This document shows positions 1 through 6,491 of a DNA stretch of 8,295 nucleotides, piece after piece. The notes below the pieces were generated by a model. It was not told where the DNA came from, did no database searches, and saw only the letters and a list, made by a program, of their open reading frames with translations. The translations under genes were made by a program, and so were the position numbers. Position 1 is the first letter of the stretch, and every line of letters begins with the position of its first letter. This DNA comes from an uncultured Erysipelotrichaceae bacterium (GTDB lineage Bacteria > Bacillota_I > Bacilli_A > Erysipelotrichales > Erysipelotrichaceae): NCBI GenBank assembly GCA_902782505.1, contig CACZNO010000259.1, positions 1-8,295 on the forward strand, given 5' to 3'.

Positions 1-925
1 AACCCTTCAGCGTATACGGAAGAGTTCCCTTTGCCTTACCGTTTTCATCCGTTTCCAGCACAAGAACAGCTTGATCGTCTTCATGACGGTAAACCGTGAA
101 TTCTGCACCTTCCAAAGGCTCCTTCTCCGGTCCCGAACTTTGTTTCAAAACTTCGAGATAGACATTCTTGGGTTTATCCTTCATCGTTAAGGTTTCATTT
201 TTCTCCGTCGCTGTGAAAGAAATGTCTTTCGCTTTTTCATACCCGAACGGAGCCTTGATTTCTTTCAGAATGTACTTCTTCCCTTCCTTGAGCCCCAGGA
301 CCCGATGCCCGTCTTTCTCCGTTTTCCAACGGTCGGTTTCGTTCCCCTCGGTATCATATACCGCCAATTCGGCTCCCAAAACCGGATTTCCCTCCTCATC
401 GGTTTTATATACGGTCATAGGCGAATTGACCGCAATCAGAGTGATTCTGCCGCTTTGCGCGGTGAAGGATTGATCTTCCGCCTCGACATATCCCATGGGA
501 GCTTTCTTTTCATGCAATACGTATTCTTCTCCTTCCGTCAGCCCGCTGATCCTGTGCGGCTTGGAATCCGAAGTCCATTCATCAATGATCTCCTTTCCCT
601 TTAGCACCTGTAACACCGCTCCTTTAACGGTCTTTCCGTCCGCGTCCTGTTTCAGGGCTTCCGTGATTCCGTCCGTCATAATTACTTCTGTGATTTCCGC
701 GTTTTTTCCCGTTTGAAAAATCACGTCTTTTGCGCGTACATAGCCTTCCGGTGCTTCCTTTTCGCGTAAAATATACGCGTGTTCGCAAAGAAGCCCGTCC
801 ACCCTCAGGGGCTTGGAGGTGGTAATCCATTCCCTGATCACTTTTTCAGGATCATCCGCGTCCAGCAGCTGTAAAACCGCCCCGATGACCGGTTTTTTAT
901 CTGCGTCTTCCTTGATCATACGGGC
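1..925 (-). repeat. Four tandem Cna-B/SpaA domain repeats in the adhesin
   Basis: The modules cover residues ~304-388, 389-471, 472-555 and 556 to the edge; the last is incomplete in this window. All share a Lys-x-Asp/Ser strand followed by a GA(V/E)(L/F) strand. Modules 1-3 also have a G-L-x-E-x-x-Y-x-L-x-E-x-x-A-P-x-G-Y block. The repeats are alike at protein level but clearly diverged at DNA level, so they are old duplications rather than recent ones. Module 4 carries an inserted PEKEPLEGAEF stretch, typical of a longer Cna-B subtype. The intact Lys and Glu positions suggest each full module can form its stabilising isopeptide bond. Confidence 0.8.
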
Positions 926-1834
926 GGATGACTCCGGAATGAATTCGACATTTAAACTTACTTCCAGAGGATCGGTTAGTTTAAATGTTGCGCGGTCCTG
1001 GCCTGTCGCGTTTTCATATACGATGACTGCGCCGTTATTCCGTTCGTATTCCGAATCGGTACGCTTCCAAATCAGTTTTCCGGATTTCGTATTCTGATCT
1101 GCCGTAATCGTGACGCTTCCGGCTTTGACTTCAACTTTCGCACCGGTTTTGTTTTCCCGTAATACGAAATCTCCGATCAGACCGGTTTGATCCTTCACCG
1201 TAATCTTTTCTCCGGCTTTCAGCGCGACCGTCTTCTGATCAAAGTCCGGCGTGCCTTCCGCTAAGCGCAGGATCGATTCCTTGAATTCCTTATATGCCCT
1301 GGATTCGATACCGAAATCTTCTCCTTCCAGCGTCGCGTCAAACGTGATCGATTCGTAGTGTGTATCCTCATGGAAATAATAATCGTACGAAGAAAAATGG
1401 ATCACATTCCCGATCACATCCCAGATTAAGAGCTGGGTCTTCGCGTAATCCGCCAATGTCTTTTCCGTCCGGTCGTACGCGTAATATACGATTTTGGAAA
1501 GATACAGTTTCTCTTCCTTCGTAAAACGGTCCGGATTCTCCGCATAATACTCCGCAGGATCCCGGTAGTTTTCGGGCTGTACGCAAAAAGCGTCCCGTAC
1601 GATTTCATCGTCGCCTTTTACCCGGAACAGATGCATTCCTCCATAGTAATCAAATCCTGCGTTTGCGCCGTTTTCATAATACGCACGTCCGCTCATCGAA
1701 ATCACGGAAGCAGGAATATCGGTATCTGTCGCGTCCTGCGCCGCTTCAATTCTCGTAAATCCGCCGGTTCCGCTTTGAATCGCTACCATAAATGTCAAAA
1801 CGGTCCGCAGTATGTTTCGTATTCTTTTCGCCAT
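1..1834 (-). CDS. Secreted thioester-domain/Cna-B repeat surface adhesin, N-terminal part (3' end outside window)
   Basis: This open frame of 611 codons starts at the ATG at 1834-1832 and leaves the left edge without a stop. GGGAG lies 8 bases before the ATG. The first ~32 residues look like a signal peptide: basic start (MAKRIRNILR), short hydrophobic stretch, and a likely cleavage site near IEA-A. Residues ~43-240 resemble a Gram-positive thioester domain: FCVQP supplies Cys84 and TQLLIW supplies Gln134, the pair expected to form an internal Cys-Gln thioester (TQxA-type motif). Residues ~241-300 form a linking region. From ~304 on come SpaA/Cna-B modules spaced 82-87 residues apart. Each has an early Lys (308, 395, 477, 564), and the first three have an E..AP.GY strand (Glu358, Glu442, Glu525), the usual isopeptide partners. 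Proteins of this type are normally anchored to the wall by an LPXTG tail, which would lie outside the window. Role: covalent host attachment or pilus-tip adhesin (inferred from family). Confidence 0.85.
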   Translation of the reverse strand, partial: MAKRIRNILRTVLTFMVAIQSGTGGFTRIEAAQDATDTDIPASVISMSGRAYYENGANAGFDYYGGMHLFRVKGDDEIVRDAFCVQPENYRDPAEYYAENPDRFTKEEKLYLSKIVYYAYDRTEKTLADYAKTQLLIWDVIGNVIHFSSYDYYFHEDTHYESITFDATLEGEDFGIESRAYKEFKESILRLAEGTPDFDQKTVALKAGEKITVKDQTGLIGDFVLRENKTGAKVEVKAGSVTITADQNTKSGKLIWKRTDSEYERNNGAVIVYENATGQDRATFKLTDPLEVSLNVEFIPESSARMIKEDADKKPVIGAVLQLLDADDPEKVIREWITTSKPLRVDGLLCEHAYILREKEAPEGYVRAKDVIFQTGKNAEITEVIMTDGITEALKQDADGKTVKGAVLQVLKGKEIIDEWTSDSKPHRISGLTEGEEYVLHEKKAPMGYVEAEDQSFTAQSGRITLIAVNSPMTVYKTDEEGNPVLGAELAVYDTEGNETDRWKTEKDGHRVLGLKEGKKYILKEIKAPFGYEKAKDISFTATEKNETLTMKDKPKNVYLEVLKQSSGPEKEPLEGAEFTVYRHEDDQAVLVLETDENGKAKGTLPYTLKG

Positions 1835-1895
1835 GCTGAATTCTCCCTTCAGTATTGAATACGCGCAAAACCGGCACTTTCCTTTCAAAAAGCAC

Positions 1896-1922
1896 AAAAA
1901 AACCTTCTTTTTTGAAAGAAGG
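1896..1922 (-). terminator. Rho-independent terminator after the CobW-like gene pair
   Basis: Read on the minus strand, an 8-bp stem CCTTCTTT/AAAGAAGG (1915-1922 and 1903-1910) with a 4-base loop CAAA is followed directly by seven T residues (1902-1896). It begins 10 bases after the stop codon of the second CobW-like gene and lies ~60 bases before the adhesin start. It should end the hydrolase-GTPase transcript and isolate the adhesin, although the A/T-rich stem could be leaky. I could not pick a convincing promoter in the remaining ~60 bases before the adhesin: a TTGAAA is present but has no well-spaced -10 box. Confidence 0.8.
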
Positions 1923-1932
1923 CTTTCGTTTC

Positions 1933-2874
1933 TCAGAATACTACGTCGGGGTGTTCCAGCGGTTTCGCCGGTTTCAGAGTCGACTGGGTCAGGGAAATGT
2001 AATCGGATTGGGATTCCGGATCATAGTCGATCCGTACTTTCCCTTTGACTTTCATCCAGCTTGCGGGCCGTAATCCCTTGCCGTCCTGATCCACGATGCC
2101 GACGCCGATAAACTGTTTATCCTGCGCGCAGCAGACCAACGCGAACCGTCCGATCGCGACAATCGGTTTATCCCATTGCGTGGTCGGGTATGCCATACCG
2201 GTAAACGACAACGTCTTCCCGCGGTACTTCTGCGGATGATCAAGGGCGTCCATGTACCAGATGCCGTAATCGTCCGGTGAAATCTCGATGGAATCCTTGG
2301 ATAAATCAAACGGGAGATCATCTTCATCCATATTCTCGATCTCTCCTTCGGCATTCTCATAGATCAGCTGTGCGCTGCGGTTATATGCCCGCACATTGGA
2401 ACGCAGGAAACTCTTTTTGATCTTCGGACTGCAGCGGTTGAAGATCACCGGATCGGCAAATCTTAACTGTTCGTACATGAAGGATTTCATGTTGTTGACG
2501 TAGTTCTCAAAAGTCGAGGCGTCAGCCGTTGCGACGATCTGCGCAATTTCCCAGCCGGCCGGGATTTTGGAATTCAGAAAATCTTCCACTTTCCAGGTGC
2601 CGTTGTACTCGATCATGACTCTTTCCGGTTTGTATTTTGCGTTGAGCTCATTGAGATGTTTCAAGCTCATGCCGTTTTCAAAGTCATCGATGTATTCGAT
2701 ATGGGTATTCAGTTCCGCCGCTTTTTTCTCGTCGAACTCTTCAATTCCCTGTTCCAGCACCAGTAAAAGAGTACGTTCTCCCGTGTTGAACGCTTCATCG
2801 TGCAGCGTTTCATCGATCAGGGTCGTTTTCCCGGATTCGATAAATCCCGTGAAGATATATACCGGTACCGCCAT
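1933..2874 (-). CDS. Degenerate CobW-like P-loop protein with extra C-terminal domain (TIGR03943/YcgQ-like)
   Basis: A 313-residue protein whose N-terminal half follows the COG0523 GTPase layout. The P-loop GFIESGKTT (residues 10-18) is intact. The other landmarks have changed: DDFENG (63-68) stands where the GCxCC metal motif is expected, IEYNGT (88-93) replaces the usual E-P-S-G, and FNRC (145-148) stands where NKxD is expected. After an acidic linker (~172-202) the C-terminal part (~205-290) has PQKYRGK, an RF-x3-CC-x2-D motif (243-252) and a WMKVKGKV strand. These resemble the soluble domain of TIGR03943/YcgQ-type proteins, which usually partner DUF318-type permeases; this match is from memory. 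The gene starts on the base after the upstream stop codon, with GAGGAG 6 bases before that stop, so translational coupling and a physical partnership with the upstream GTPase are likely. Metal delivery or sensing is inferred. Confidence 0.75.
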   Translation of the reverse strand: MAVPVYIFTGFIESGKTTLIDETLHDEAFNTGERTLLLVLEQGIEEFDEKKAAELNTHIEYIDDFENGMSLKHLNELNAKYKPERVMIEYNGTWKVEDFLNSKIPAGWEIAQIVATADASTFENYVNNMKSFMYEQLRFADPVIFNRCSPKIKKSFLRSNVRAYNRSAQLIYENAEGEIENMDEDDLPFDLSKDSIEISPDDYGIWYMDALDHPQKYRGKTLSFTGMAYPTTQWDKPIVAIGRFALVCCAQDKQFIGVGIVDQDGKGLRPASWMKVKGKVRIDYDPESQSDYISLTQSTLKPAKPLEHPDVVF

Positions 2875-4113
2875 TTATTTCTCCTCAAACAGTCCGCTCA
2901 GTTTTTCCTTGTCCAGATCGGTTCCGATGATGCAGACCTTTCCCGTATACGCGGCCGGTCCGATATGCACATCCGGTTCGCCCGGCACATAATCGAAGTG
3001 GATCCACTCGCCTTTGTCGCTCTTTACGATTCCCTTGGCGCGTAATACGTGCTCAAACAGATCTTCATCGTACATAATTACATCAAGAACGCTTGAAATC
3101 TTTTCAAGCGAATATGTTTTCGCTGTTTCAAACCCGTATGTATCGAACACATCGTCCGCGTCTTCTTCCTCATCTTCGTCATGATGATGGTGATGGTGGT
3201 GTTCATGTTCGTCTTCGTCATCATCGTCTTCGTCATGGTGGTGATGACAGCATTCGCATTCTTCCTCATCGTCTTCATGACAGCATTCACACTCTTCATC
3301 CTCTTCTCCGCAGCAGCACTCATGCTCGTGATGGTGGTGATGATGATGTTCGTGTTCGTCTTCCTCATCTTCCTCATCGTCATGATGATGGTGATGATGC
3401 TCATGTTCGTCCTCGTCTTCATGTTCATGCTCGTGGTCATGGTCATGACGGTGATGATGGTGATGATGATGGTGCGCCGGACGCTTGCGGATTTCTTCCA
3501 GCATCTCTTCCCGCATCGTATCGCCTTTTTCCAGCAGATCTTCTACGATCTTCGCATCGAATTCTTCCCATTCCGTTGTTACGATGGCAGCTTTCGGATT
3601 GGCCTCCTCAATGATCTTGCGAACTTCTTCCAGTTTTTCCGGCGCTAAGCCTTTGGTATGCGACAATACCACAACGTCCGCGTATTGGATCTGGTCGATG
3701 AAGAATTCTCGGAAATTCCGTAAATACATCTTTGCCTTCTTCGCATCCACGATGGTTAAGGAACCCTTTACCGTTAAGCCGGCATCTTCCGCTTCGGTGA
3801 TTGCCTTCAGGATGTCCGAGAGTTTACCGACGCCGCTTGGTTCGATCAGAATCAGTTCCGGATCATATTCCTTTACTGCTTTCTGCAACGCGGTCACGAA
3901 ATCTCCCACCAGCGTGCAGCAGATACAGCCGGAATTGAGCTCCGTAATCTGCACACCGGCATCCTGCAGGAATCCCGCATCCACGCCGATATCACCGAAC
4001 TCGTTTTCAATCAGCATGCATTTTTCGTCTTTATGCGCTTCTTTCAGCGCTTTTTTGATCCAGGTGGTTTTACCGGCCCCCAGAAAGCCGGATATAATTT
4101 CTACTTTTGCCAT
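2875..4113 (-). CDS. COG0523 (CobW-type) metallochaperone GTPase with large His/acid/Cys metal-binding insert
   Basis: A 412-residue cytosolic GTPase. The P-loop GFLGAGKTT (9-17), ENEFGDIGVD (36-45), the signature GCICC motif (62-66; Cys63, Cys65, Cys66) and EPSGVGK (91-97) are all present. SHTKG (151-155) stands at the usual NKxD position, a variant that may alter nucleotide preference. The C-terminal CobW domain (~325-412) is separated from the GTPase by a ~107-residue arm (214-320) made almost only of His, Asp, Glu and Cys. Family members bind Zn, Co or Ni through CxCC and use GTP hydrolysis to hand the metal to client enzymes; zinc is the most common assignment, but the metal cannot be read from sequence. 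AAGGAG lies 8 bases before the ATG. The gene sits 31 bases after the hydrolase gene and abuts the second CobW-like gene, so it is probably co-transcribed with both. Confidence 0.9.
   Translation of the reverse strand: MAKVEIISGFLGAGKTTWIKKALKEAHKDEKCMLIENEFGDIGVDAGFLQDAGVQITELNSGCICCTLVGDFVTALQKAVKEYDPELILIEPSGVGKLSDILKAITEAEDAGLTVKGSLTIVDAKKAKMYLRNFREFFIDQIQYADVVVLSHTKGLAPEKLEEVRKIIEEANPKAAIVTTEWEEFDAKIVEDLLEKGDTMREEMLEEIRKRPAHHHHHHHHRHDHDHEHEHEDEDEHEHHHHHHDDEEDEEDEHEHHHHHHHEHECCCGEEDEECECCHEDDEEECECCHHHHDEDDDDEDEHEHHHHHHHDEDEEEDADDVFDTYGFETAKTYSLEKISSVLDVIMYDEDLFEHVLRAKGIVKSDKGEWIHFDYVPGEPDVHIGPAAYTGKVCIIGTDLDKEKLSGLFEEK
2881..2886 (-). promoter_or_regulatory. Ribosome binding site of the second CobW-like gene, inside the first
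   Basis: GAGGAG on the minus strand lies within the last codons of the upstream GTPase gene, 12 bases before the ATG at 2874. The stop TAA (2877-2875) directly abuts that ATG. This arrangement fixes the start and supports translational coupling between the two proteins. Confidence 0.7.
3154..3474 (-). repeat. Low-complexity DNA coding the His/Asp/Glu/Cys arm
   Basis: This stretch codes residues 214-320 of the GTPase. By hand count it holds about 42 His and 9 Cys, the rest being nearly all Asp or Glu. Visible units are an opening run of 8 His, a (D/E)H alternation, three copies of DEHEH6-7 (235-244, 252-262, 301-311), a CCC cluster (266-268), and two CECCH units (275-279 and 286-290). His codons CAT and CAC are mixed differently in each copy, so the repeats are held by protein selection rather than being a fresh trinucleotide expansion. 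Triplet-rich DNA like this can still vary in length between strains. Confidence 0.9.
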
Positions 4114-4138
4114 AGCGTTTACTCCTTAATACCCGATT

Positions 4139-4147
4139 ATTATATCA
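4139..4147 (-). promoter_or_regulatory. Probable extended -10 promoter for the CobW-like gene pair
   Basis: The minus strand reads TGATATAAT (4147-4139), a perfect TGnTATAAT extended -10 box that overlaps the stop codon of the hydrolase gene. Transcription would start near 4132, leaving a short leader that holds the AAGGAG ribosome binding site. No good -35 box is seen, which extended -10 promoters often do not need. It could give the GTPase pair expression independent of the hydrolase. Confidence 0.4.
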
Positions 4148-5122
4148 CTGTCTTTCCGAAAGAACGCGATTTTCGCCCGTTTCAAAGGTTTTCTGTACAA
4201 AACGGACAAAGCGTTTTTCGTACTCCTCCTTCGCCTTGGCGTGTGCTTTGGCGTGTGCGGCTCCCGGCACAAAGAAGATTTCATGCGGTCCCGCATACGC
4301 ATCCGCCAGACGGCACAGCGCTTCAAACGGCACCATTTTGTCCTCTGTTCCATGAATCATCAAAGCCGGTATTTTCGCCTTTTTTACTTCTCTTTCGACA
4401 TCCGCCTCATAAAGCGCCGCACCGGAAAGACACTTTCCTGCCGCATTCATCAAGAATGTTCCGTACCGAACCGCCAACGCGGGATACTTCCGCATCAAAA
4501 ACGCGTATTCTCTTTCCATGTTATCGTACCCGCAGTCTTCCGCGATTCCCTTTACATTTTCCGGCAGTTCCGGATGAGCCGCCATCATCATGACCGTCGC
4601 GGCACCCATGGATACTCCGTGCAGGAAAATTTTCACATCTTTTCCGTACATCTCCATGATTTTCGAAACCCAGAGAAGACCGTCTTCCCTTTCCCTTACA
4701 CCGAAAGTAATGTATCTTCCTTCGGATGTTTCATGCGATCTTTCGTTGATCAATAAGAAGTCGCATCCCGATTCCTCATACATCGGCGCAAACCATCCCA
4801 TGCCGCGCTGCGCGGATGAATGGTATCCGTGGAAGGCAATAATCACACGGTCATTGGACGGCTTCACCCGGTAAAGATATCCTTCCAGGCAGAAACCTTC
4901 ACCGGAAGTGACGCGAAGAGTTTCCCTGGGATAGGTATTAAGATGTTCCAGCATCTTCTGCCGCTCATCGTCCGCGGCCGGAGTGCCGCTTGGAAGAATC
5001 GGATGACTTCCCCGTTTACCTTTCCGCTCTGCGAACAGATTAAACTGACGCCCGGCAAAAACTGCGGACGCCGCTGCGAACAAAGCACCTCCGAGGATTC
5101 CGGCTTTAACGGTTTTTTTCAT
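4145..5122 (-). CDS. Membrane-anchored alpha/beta hydrolase
   Basis: A 325-residue serine hydrolase of the alpha/beta fold. Residues 1-23 form a basic start and one hydrophobic helix, either an uncleaved membrane anchor or a signal peptide ending near AVFA; a strongly basic patch (25-37) follows. The fold landmarks are FHGYHSS (97-103, oxyanion region), the nucleophile elbow GVSMG with Ser171, acidic residue Asp261 in HGTEDKMVP, and catalytic His290 in GAAHAKAH. His294 in the same AHAKAHAK repeat is a second candidate. This pattern is typical of Bacillota hydrolases annotated as acyl-CoA- or peptidase-like, with substrates unknown; activity on an ester or amide outside the membrane is inferred. 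AAGGAG lies 7 bases before the ATG. It is the first gene of the minus-strand cluster, and I see no functional link to the metal GTPases beyond position. Confidence 0.85.
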   Translation of the reverse strand: MKKTVKAGILGGALFAAASAVFAGRQFNLFAERKGKRGSHPILPSGTPAADDERQKMLEHLNTYPRETLRVTSGEGFCLEGYLYRVKPSNDRVIIAFHGYHSSAQRGMGWFAPMYEESGCDFLLINERSHETSEGRYITFGVREREDGLLWVSKIMEMYGKDVKIFLHGVSMGAATVMMMAAHPELPENVKGIAEDCGYDNMEREYAFLMRKYPALAVRYGTFLMNAAGKCLSGAALYEADVEREVKKAKIPALMIHGTEDKMVPFEALCRLADAYAGPHEIFFVPGAAHAKAHAKAKEEYEKRFVRFVQKTFETGENRVLSERQ

Positions 5123-5146
5123 ATTCTCTCTCCTTCCGGTAAATTC

Positions 5147-5155
5147 ATTATAGCA
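5147..5155 (-). promoter_or_regulatory. Promoter (extended -10) for the hydrolase-GTPase cluster
   Basis: The minus strand reads TGCTATAAT (5155-5147), a perfect extended -10 element. A start near 5140 leaves a short leader with GGAAGGAG before the hydrolase ATG at 5122. No clear -35 hexamer is present. The second TGnTATAAT at 4147-4139 has the same architecture. Confidence 0.5.
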
Positions 5156-5160
5156 GTTCT

Positions 5161-5189
5161 TTGAAACTTTCCCTTTTTTATCGTAATAT
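5161..5189 (+). promoter_or_regulatory. Probable promoter for the DegV-family gene
   Basis: TTGAAA (5161-5166) and TAATAT (5184-5189) are separated by exactly 17 bases and lie just before the ribosome binding site at 5200-5207. The -10 box matches the consensus at 4 of 6 positions. An alternative -10, TATATT at 5189-5194, has a worse spacing. The site lies a few bases from the divergent hydrolase promoter. Confidence 0.4.
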
Positions 5190-5199
5190 ATATTCTGGC

Positions 5200-5207
5200 A
5201 AGGAGGT
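5200..5207 (+). promoter_or_regulatory. Strong ribosome binding site that sets the DegV start
   Basis: AAGGAGGT is a near-perfect Shine-Dalgarno sequence 4 bases before the ATG at 5212. It rules out the TTG at 5161 as start, since that codon has no upstream site and would add 17 residues outside the family fold. Confidence 0.85.
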
Positions 5208-5211
5208 ATTT

Positions 5212-6075
5212 ATGAGGGAGTACATTCTATTGACCGACAACATGGCGGATCTTCCCAAGCAGTGGCTTACCGATCACCATGTCGAGACCGTTTCGCTTAC
5301 GTATACCATCGACGGTGTGACCTACACCGAGGATAACGGATTATCTCCGGAAGAATTCTACGAGAAAATACGGCAGGGATCCATGCCGGTCACTTCGCAG
5401 ATCAGCGAATCCCTGGCTTACGATACATTCAAATCCTATCTCGCTATGGGAAAAGACGTTCTTTATCTGGCATTCTCCAGCGGATTAAGCGGCACCTATC
5501 AAAGCGCGATGGCAGCCAAATCCGTTCTCGACGATAAGGGACACGAGGGCAAGATCCTCATCGTGGATACCCTCGCCGCATCGTTAGGCGAAGGGCTTCT
5601 GGTGTATTATGCCGCCAAACTGCGCGACGAAGGAAAATCGATGGAAGAAGTTGCCGCCTGGGTCGAAGCAAACAAACTTCATCTGGCGCATTTATTCACC
5701 GTCAACGATCTGTTCCATCTGCATAGAGGCGGCCGCGTTTCCAAAGCCAGCGCCGTATTCGGAAGCATGCTGTCGATCAAGCCTGTCATGCATATGGACG
5801 ACGAAGGACACTTGACGGTTACCGGGAAAGCCCGCGGCAGAAAAAAATCCCTGCAGTGCCTGGTGGACAATATGCACGCACAGATCGGGGATTATAAAAA
5901 CGAAGTTTTCTTTATCACGCATTCCGACTGTTATGAAGAAGCCAAAGAGCTCGCGGATCAGATTCAGAAGGAATTCGGAATTCCGTCGTATATGATCAAC
6001 TGGGTCGGGCCCACGATCGGCTCGCATACCGGGATCGGTACGATTGCCTTATTCTTCTTAGGAGATAGGCGTTAA
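5212..6075 (+). CDS. DegV-family fatty-acid-binding protein (FakB-like)
   Basis: A 287-residue protein, the normal DegV length. Family landmarks in order: TDNMAD (8-13), VTSQIS (60-65), SSGLSGTYQSA (89-99), VDTLAAS (118-124), HRGGRVSK (171-178), IKPVM (189-193), KARGRKKS (206-213), THSD (236-239) and GPTIGSHTGIGT (266-277). DegV/FakB proteins bind a single fatty acid in a deep pocket and present it to the FakA kinase, so that exogenous or recycled fatty acids can enter phospholipid synthesis. The Ser/Thr of TSQIS and the SHTG loop are the expected carboxylate contacts. No fakA-like gene is in view, which is usual for stand-alone DegV paralogs. The gene is single and on the plus strand, facing the GTPase-nuclease gene, with which it shares a 4-base stop overlap. 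Confidence 0.92.
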   Translation: MREYILLTDNMADLPKQWLTDHHVETVSLTYTIDGVTYTEDNGLSPEEFYEKIRQGSMPVTSQISESLAYDTFKSYLAMGKDVLYLAFSSGLSGTYQSAMAAKSVLDDKGHEGKILIVDTLAASLGEGLLVYYAAKLRDEGKSMEEVAAWVEANKLHLAHLFTVNDLFHLHRGGRVSKASAVFGSMLSIKPVMHMDDEGHLTVTGKARGRKKSLQCLVDNMHAQIGDYKNEVFFITHSDCYEEAKELADQIQKEFGIPSYMINWVGPTIGSHTGIGTIALFFLGDRR

Positions 6076-6491
6076 AGGTTTTTCAGGTTCTTCGAGTAAC
6101 CTTCCAGCCGCATCTCCAGTTCTCTTGCGGAGATTCTCAGAGCGCCGTGCGCAAACACGGCGTTTTGTATTAACTCATCCGATGTCGCCACCAGAAGACG
6201 GTACTGTTTTTTCAGATCCGCGGATACTTTTTCAATGTAACTGTCCGCGGTTTCGTTTGTACGGGTATACACAATCGTCATTTCCCCGTCTTTGACGGAA
6301 CTGCCGGCGTTGTCCGGGCGTTTATATCCGTCAAATACCAGAAGACATTTGTATCCTTCATATCCTGCGTAACTGAAGATCCGGTCGATCAGTTTATTGC
6401 GCGCCAAAGAAAGATCCGCGCGGGAAATCTCCTTGAGGTCGTTCCAGGCGTAGATCATATTGTAGCCGTCCACGATCAGACATACCGGTAA
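6072..6491 (-). other. NYN/YacP (Rae1-like) ribonuclease domain of the fusion protein
   Basis: This segment codes residues 599-737 of the fusion. It is close to the size of a stand-alone YacP protein (~170 residues) and carries that family's conserved blocks in order: VDGYNMI, AR.KLI, FDGY, T..NETADSYIE, VATSDE.IQ and SARELE. All four acidic positions are kept, so the domain should be active rather than a relic. The preceding ~58 residues are Lys/Arg/Glu rich and probably a flexible tether. Confidence 0.85.

Noticed and set aside
168..1097. Several plus-strand open frames across the left third
   Set aside because: They are antisense to the adhesin frame, which is continuous for 611 codons with recognisable Cna-B repeats.
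3181..3648. A plus-strand open frame that looks like a multi-pass membrane protein (runs of Met, Val, Phe, Ile)
   Set aside because: It is the antisense image of the His/Asp/Glu codons of the CobW arm: CAT/CAC and GAT/GAA read backwards give Met, Val, Ile and Phe codons. It has no ribosome binding site.
5185..5194. AATATATATT palindrome near the DegV promoter as an operator
   Set aside because: It is short, purely A/T and overlaps the -10 region; nothing sets it apart from ordinary promoter composition.
5161..5211. Upstream TTG start for DegV adding 17 residues
   Set aside because: The strong AAGGAGGT directly before the ATG at 5212 and the family's usual N-terminus (a few residues before the TDN motif) fix the shorter start; the TTG is part of the likely -35 box.
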